Source: Bacillota bacterium
GTDB lineage: Bacteria; Bacillota; Clostridia; Christensenellales; UMGS416
Length of the DNA: 10,044 bases
Assembly: GCA_023422005.1 (NCBI GenBank)
Contig: JAEZSC010000203.1
Coordinates: forward strand, 1 to 10,044
Reading direction: 5' to 3'
Part shown: piece after piece, positions 6,372 to 10,044 of the stretch
Position numbering within the stretch: position 1 is the stretch's first letter
Layout of the letters: every line of letters begins with the position of its first letter
Translations under genes and position numbers: made by a program
The notes under the pieces: generated by a model
Database searches by the model: none
What the model was told of the DNA's origin: nothing
The model's input: the letters and a program-made list of their open reading frames with translations, nothing else

Positions 6372-6412
6372 GATGAAACACCGAGCCATCGGGTTGATAG
6401 GAGCGCAAACAT

Positions 6413-7387
6413 ATGATCAGCCTTCAAAACATCCAAAAGACCTACCGGGTCGCCAAGAGGGAGGCCGGGTTTGGGCGCGCCGTAAAGGCGCTTTTTTCCC
6501 GGGAGTATGAGATCGTTCCCGCCTTGAACGACATCAGCTTTACCATTCGGGATGGCGAGATGGTCGGCTACATCGGCCCCAATGGCGCCGGGAAAAGTAC
6601 GACGATCAAAATCATGTGCGGCGTTCTGACGCCGGACAGCGGGTCCTGCGTCGTGGAAGGGCGGACGCCCTGGAAGGAGCGCGTTGCCCATGTCCGCGAA
6701 ATCGGCGTCGTCTTTGGTCAGCGCAGCCAGCTTTGGTGGGATGTGCCCGTTACCGACAGCTTTGAACTGATACGCGACATATACAAGGTGGACGCAAAGC
6801 TTTACCGGCGAAACCTGGACGAGCTATCCGCTCTGCTGGATTTGGGAGAGCTGCTGAAAACGCCCGCCCGTAGCCTGAGCCTTGGCCAGCGCATGCGCTG
6901 TGAAATCGCGGCCTCGCTGCTGCACAGCCCAAAAACGCTGTTCCTGGACGAGCCGACCATCGGGTTGGACGCGGTTTCCAAAATCGCCGTGCGGCAGTTC
7001 ATCAAGCGGCTGAACGCCGAACGCGGAACCACCGTCATTCTGACGACCCACGACATGCAGGACATCGAGGCGCTGACCGAGCGTATCCTGCTCATAGGAA
7101 AAGGCCGGATACTGCTGGACGGCAGCCTGGCAGAGCTGAAAAAGCGCTCCTCGGAGCGAAAGACGCTGGTTGTGGAGTACAGCGGGGCTGCGCCGGAACT
7201 GTGCGAAGGCATGACGCTTTGCGAGGCAAGGGAAGGGCGGCTGGTGATTGCACTCGTCCCGTCCGTTCTGCCGGTTTCGGATGCCATCGCCTGCCTGGCC
7301 GCGCGCACGGAGTTGCTGGACGTCTCCGTCTCCGGCATCACCGCCGAGGAAATGGTCGCCGCGCTGTACAGGGAGTATCGCATATGA
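6413..7387 (+). CDS. ABC-2 type exporter, ATP-binding subunit (COG4586 type)
   Basis: The 324-residue ATPase that should power the two membrane subunits encoded next. Walker A GPNGAGKST (55-63, K61), Q-loop Q103 within VVFGQRSQLWWD, signature LSLGQ (155-159), Walker B LFLDEP (176-181, E180) and switch H213 are all present. The LSLGQRMR variant of the usual LSGGQ, the QLWWD motif, and the inserted segment between the first two strands (about 12-36, ending AVKALFSREYE) mark the COG4586 group. Residues after about 235 form a small C-terminal extension. AGGAG (6399-6403) is 9 bases before the ATG. The gene overlaps the first permease by 4 bases (ATGA). Exporters of this group have mostly unknown substrates; drug or lipid-like cargo is commonly proposed. 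Catalytic residues are intact, so it should be active. Confidence 0.95.
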   Translation: MISLQNIQKTYRVAKREAGFGRAVKALFSREYEIVPALNDISFTIRDGEMVGYIGPNGAGKSTTIKIMCGVLTPDSGSCVVEGRTPWKERVAHVREIGVVFGQRSQLWWDVPVTDSFELIRDIYKVDAKLYRRNLDELSALLDLGELLKTPARSLSLGQRMRCEIAASLLHSPKTLFLDEPTIGLDAVSKIAVRQFIKRLNAERGTTVILTTHDMQDIEALTERILLIGKGRILLDGSLAELKKRSSERKTLVVEYSGAAPELCEGMTLCEAREGRLVIALVPSVLPVSDAIACLAARTELLDVSVSGITAEEMVAALYREYRI

Positions 7388-8187
7388 AAATGTACCTGTC
7401 GGTGTTCCGGATACGCTTCCTCAACAACCTGCAGTATCGTGCCGTTGTGATCGCGCATATCCTTACAAGATTCGCCTGGGGATTCATGGAGATACTGGCG
7501 CTCTCGGCATTTTACAACGCCAGCCCTGCCGCCTTTCCGATGGAATTTTCCCAGACCGTTTCCTACATATGGATGCAGCAAATTCTGCTCTTGGTGTTTT
7601 CGGTGGTGTTTTCCGACGGCGAGATATCCTCGTCCATCGAGAGCGGCTCCATCGCCTATGAGCTCGTTCGGCCCATGAGTCTGTATGGTCGCTGGTTTGC
7701 CCAGTCGGCTGCCAATCGTATATCGGTCACGGCGCTGCACTGCGCGCCTGCGCTGCTGATTGCGTTCATCGTGCCGGAGCCTTACCGAATGTCGCTTCCT
7801 CCCAATGTGGAGTTGTTTGGCCTGTTTTTGCTGTCGACGGCGCTGGCGCTGTGTGTTGTGGTGGCGTTTGCGATGCTGATGTATGTAACGATGTTCTACA
7901 CACTGTCACACCGGGGTGTCAGAATCATTGTGACGGCGTTGACGACGTTTTTATCAGGAGGCGTGATCCCCTTGCCGTTCTTTCCGGCGCCGGTGCTTGC
8001 CGTGGTGGAGTTGCTTCCGTTCGCGGCGATGCAGAACATGCCGCTGCGGATATACAGCGGAAACATCGCCGGCGCGGATGCCATAAAGGGAATCGTCTTT
8101 CAGATAGTTTGGTTCGCGGCGCTGTTGCTCATCGGGCAGCTTGCCATGCGCCGCGCCTTGAAAAAAGTCATCGTGCAGGGGGGATAA
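7384..8187 (+). CDS. ABC-2 type exporter, first membrane subunit (DUF990 family)
   Basis: A 267-residue integral membrane protein that with the next gene would form the channel of the exporter. About six hydrophobic segments can be seen, near residues 20-43, 58-77, 107-128, 145-168, 172-200 and 235-258. The family blocks ESGSIAYELVRPMSLYGRWF after the second segment and FLSGGVIPLPFFPAPVLAVV with FAAMQNMPLRIYSG near the end are typical of the PF06182 (ABC2_membrane_6, DUF990) permeases. GGGAG (7371-7375) lies 8 bases before the ATG at 7384, which overlaps the ATPase stop in ATGA. The frame is open further upstream to 7201, but that part lies over the ATPase gene and has no support. Transported substrate unknown. 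Confidence 0.92.
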   Translation: MKMYLSVFRIRFLNNLQYRAVVIAHILTRFAWGFMEILALSAFYNASPAAFPMEFSQTVSYIWMQQILLLVFSVVFSDGEISSSIESGSIAYELVRPMSLYGRWFAQSAANRISVTALHCAPALLIAFIVPEPYRMSLPPNVELFGLFLLSTALALCVVVAFAMLMYVTMFYTLSHRGVRIIVTALTTFLSGGVIPLPFFPAPVLAVVELLPFAAMQNMPLRIYSGNIAGADAIKGIVFQIVWFAALLLIGQLAMRRALKKVIVQGG

Positions 8188-8188
8188 C

Positions 8189-8965
8189 ATGCGGCTGTAT
8201 CTGAATTTCTTCGTCCTTCATCTGAAAAGTCAGATGCAGTACAAGGCGTCTTTCTTTCTGACCACCTTGGGGCAGTTCATCACGGCGTTCACGGCTTTCT
8301 TCGGTATCTATTTTATGTTCACGCGGTTCCAGGCCATAGAGAACTTCACCTACGAGCAGGCGCTCCTGTGCTTTTCGGTCGTCGTGATGGCGTTTTCGTT
8401 GGGGGAGATGGCCGGCTGCGGGTTCGCGGTTTTCCCGCGGATGCTGGGCAACGGCGAGTTCGACCGCGCTCTCGTCAGGCCCAGGAGTGTGCTCCTGCAA
8501 GTTCTGGTGCCCAAGATGGATTTCTCGCGGCTGGGCCTGCTGGCACAAGCGCTGCTTGTTTTGTGCTATGCGATACCGAACAGCGGCGTGGAATGGACCT
8601 GCGGCAAAGCGCTCACGCTCTGTCTGATGATATTGAGCGGGAGTGCAATTTTCTTCGGTTTGTTCCTGATCTACGCGGCCTGCTCGTTCTTTACCGTGGA
8701 TGGCCTGGAATTTTTCAGTTTCTTTACCTACGGTGGGCGCCAGTTCGGGCGATACCCATTTTCCGTGTATGGGAAGAATGTGTTGATGTTCCTTACATTC
8801 GTGATTCCGCTGGCGCTGTTTCAATATTACCCGCTGCTGTACTTGCTGGATAGAGATCAAAATGTGCTTTATATGCTTGCGCCATTGCTGGGGATGCTGT
8901 TCCTGCTGCCCAGCTATGGGCTTTTCCGGTTTGGACTGAGCCGGTATAAATCCACCGGCTCATGA
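8189..8965 (+). CDS. ABC-2 type exporter, second membrane subunit (DUF990 family)
   Basis: A 258-residue membrane protein, the partner of the preceding permease. Hydrophobic segments lie near residues 22-44, 57-77, 108-128, 136-165, 195-220 and 226-248. The blocks MLGNGEFDRALVRPRSVLLQ and FFSFFTYGGRQFGRYPFSVY with TFVIPLALFQYYPLLYLLD are characteristic of the COG3694/COG4587 permeases, so this operon has the standard three-gene make-up. The ATG follows the previous stop after one base, with a run of six G (8178-8183) as ribosome binding site. Base composition is visibly lower in GC than in the glucan operon, partly because the protein is rich in Phe and Ile. It ends 9 bases before the stop of the convergent HD-GYP gene. 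Confidence 0.92.
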   Translation: MRLYLNFFVLHLKSQMQYKASFFLTTLGQFITAFTAFFGIYFMFTRFQAIENFTYEQALLCFSVVVMAFSLGEMAGCGFAVFPRMLGNGEFDRALVRPRSVLLQVLVPKMDFSRLGLLAQALLVLCYAIPNSGVEWTCGKALTLCLMILSGSAIFFGLFLIYAACSFFTVDGLEFFSFFTYGGRQFGRYPFSVYGKNVLMFLTFVIPLALFQYYPLLYLLDRDQNVLYMLAPLLGMLFLLPSYGLFRFGLSRYKSTGS

Positions 8966-8976
8966 GCGTTTCTTTT
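8937..8976 (+). terminator. Hairpin at the end of the ABC operon, possible terminator
   Basis: TGAGCCGGT (8937-8945) and ACCGGCTCA (8954-8962) form a perfect 9-bp stem with loop ATAAATCC. It lies within the last codons of the second permease. A T-rich tract, TTTCTTTT (8969-8976), follows after 6 bases, later than ideal. On the minus strand no T-run follows the stem, so it would serve the plus strand better. Confidence 0.5.
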
Positions 8977-10044
8977 ACATAGGGAGTATTTCCTTGATTG
9001 TCAGATTCAGCGTGGAAGCATCGGTGGCCAGGTCGATGCGCTCGGGACACAGAACGCCGTCGCGGATGACCTGTATGCACGGACGCAGCGAATAGAGTTC
9101 GTAGTTTTTTACGACGATGCCGGTTACGCCGTTGCTGAGCTTGACACAGGTGCCGATGGGATAGGGGGCCACCTTGCGAATGAAGGCCTTGACCACCCGG
9201 GGATCGAACATCGTGTCGTAACCGCCCAGAATATATTCGATGGCGTCGGAAGGCAGCATGGCGCGCCGATAGGGCCGGTCGCTGGTCAGCGCGTCGAACA
9301 CGTCGGCCACGCAGATGATACGGCCATATAAGTGGATGTCGTCGCCGCGGGTGCCGGTAGGGTAGCCCAGACCGTTGTATTGCTCGTGATGCTGCAGCAC
9401 CGCCTGCAGCACGTCTTCCTTCATCTTGGCATGGTCCACGAGGTATTTGTAGCCGTATTCCGAATGGCGGCGCACATCAGCCAGCTCTTCGGGCGAAAGG
9501 CGATCCACCTTGTTGATGATTTTTTTGTCCACGAACACCTTGCCGATGTCATGCACCAGCGCGCCCAGGGCCAGATCGTTGAGATTGTTGCGGTTCAGGC
9601 CCAGCACCGTGCCCATCATGACCGAGAGCACCGCCACATTGACGCTGTGGCTGAAGGTGTAGTCGTCAAAGGTGCGCAAATCCACGATGTTGACCATGAT
9701 GCTGCGGTTGTAAAGGATCTCATCCACGATGTCGATGATGACCTTGCTGATCAAATCCAGTTGGGTCTGGGCGCGGTTCTCCTGTCTGCATTCCACGCTG
9801 ATAAACATGGACTTGATTTCCTGGCGGGCCTTGTGTTTCAGCGAATCACTGATGACGTCGGCAACCTCTAGATCGCGGGACAGGTTATCGATGATGTATA
9901 CGCCCTGAAAGCCCAGAAGCTCGATGCGCTTGATCAGCGGTTCACTCAACTGAACGCCCTTGCGCAGCATGACCTTGTGTCCGTTCATTTCCAGATTGGA
10001 CGCAAGAATCTGGCCGGGTCGCAGGCAGTTCGTGGGGATGTACC
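8975..10044 (-). CDS. HD-GYP domain protein, probable c-di-GMP phosphodiesterase, N-terminus outside window
   Basis: Should hydrolyse the second messenger cyclic di-GMP, lowering its level in the cytoplasm. The reading frame is open to the window edge: upstream of the ATG at 9988 it encodes YIPTNCLRPGQILASNLE, and with the following MNGHKVMLRKGV this forms the N-terminal motif usual for HD-GYP proteins. The ATG at 9988 is therefore internal and the start lies beyond 10044; 355 residues are visible. Counted from 9988, H114, H146-D147 (VHDIGK), H175, H200-H201 and D229 are the metal ligands, and the GYP motif is intact (HHEQYNGLGYP, 200-210) with DALTSDRPYR after it. The C-terminal part (YPIGTCVKLSNGVTGIVV) is the common small beta-domain. 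No receiver, PAS or GGDEF domain is visible. The stop TAA at 8975-8977 is convergent with the ABC operon. Confidence 0.94.
   Translation of the reverse strand, partial: YIPTNCLRPGQILASNLEMNGHKVMLRKGVQLSEPLIKRIELLGFQGVYIIDNLSRDLEVADVISDSLKHKARQEIKSMFISVECRQENRAQTQLDLISKVIIDIVDEILYNRSIMVNIVDLRTFDDYTFSHSVNVAVLSVMMGTVLGLNRNNLNDLALGALVHDIGKVFVDKKIINKVDRLSPEELADVRRHSEYGYKYLVDHAKMKEDVLQAVLQHHEQYNGLGYPTGTRGDDIHLYGRIICVADVFDALTSDRPYRRAMLPSDAIEYILGGYDTMFDPRVVKAFIRKVAPYPIGTCVKLSNGVTGIVVKNYELYSLRPCIQVIRDGVLCPERIDLATDASTLNLTIKEILPM

Larger units (their letters stand above)
6145..6412. other. Structured intergenic region between sigH and the ABC operon
   Basis: This 268-base stretch has no confidently coding gene. 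From left to right it holds a minus-strand terminator-like hairpin (6153-6175), two overlapping perfect inverted repeats (6208-6231), a near-exact repeat of ATTGTGAATATACC at 6224 and 6269, a minus-strand TTGACA (6263-6258), a short GCAGC/GCTGC hairpin (6313-6330), and an 11-base direct repeat just before the ABC ribosome binding site. No -35/-10 pair close to consensus is visible for the ABC operon; TATGAT at 6369-6374 is the best -10 but lacks a good -35. Confidence 0.6.

Noticed and set aside
9332..9871. 179-codon plus-strand frame opposite the HD-GYP gene
   Set aside because: The minus strand carries all HD-GYP catalytic motifs; the plus frame is His/Val/Asp-rich with no domain.
1..10044. 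Mobile elements, CRISPR arrays, tRNA genes, defence islands
   Set aside because: No transposase, integrase, terminal repeats, spaced repeat array, cloverleaf or known defence domain was seen on either strand.

Overview
The window most likely comes from a GC-rich member of the class Clostridia (Firmicutes). The best marker is a full-length sporulation sigma factor SigH at 5435-6094. A cytoplasmic phosphorylase plus GH13 starch operon, Shine-Dalgarno sites close to the AGGAGG consensus, and a DUF990-type ABC exporter fit this. Genus cannot be told from the sequence. By eye the coding DNA is mostly 60-80% GC on the left and lower in the two permease genes.

Left region, 1-5327, plus strand: a tightly packed operon for cytoplasmic alpha-glucan use. 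It holds a glycogen/maltodextrin phosphorylase (5' end outside the window), a GH13 alpha-glucan hydrolase with an N-terminal beta-sandwich, a PhnO-like GNAT acetyltransferase and an aldo/keto reductase. Successive genes overlap by 4 and 8 bases or lie 3 bases apart, so translational coupling is likely. The phosphorylase would release glucose-1-phosphate from linear chains and the GH13 enzyme would hydrolyse branched, cyclic or short oligomers. The roles of the last two genes are not evident.

Middle, 5328-6144: sigH has its own near-consensus sigma-A promoter (TTGACG, 17 bases, TATAAT) and a strong intrinsic terminator directly after its stop codon. It therefore looks monocistronic, apart from possible read-through from the upstream operon, which has no clear terminator.

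Intergenic region, 6145-6412: unusually rich in structure. It contains a minus-strand intrinsic terminator with no annotated gene to serve, two interlocking perfect inverted repeats, a repeated TTGTGAA element, an 11-base direct repeat, and a possible 41-codon ORF that a minus-strand transcript would oppose. This is the least explained part of the window.

Right region: a three-gene ABC-2-type exporter (ATPase and two different membrane subunits, COG4586/COG4587/COG3694 type) at 6413-8965 with 4-base overlap and 1-base spacing. It is convergent with an HD-GYP domain protein on the minus strand (8975 to the window edge), a probable cyclic-di-GMP phosphodiesterase with its catalytic residues intact.

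I found no tRNA, rRNA, CRISPR array, insertion sequence, prophage gene or recognisable defence system. I do not see a convincing new multi-gene system; the best candidates for something undescribed are the 6145-6412 region and the terminator-like hairpin inside the GH13 gene.
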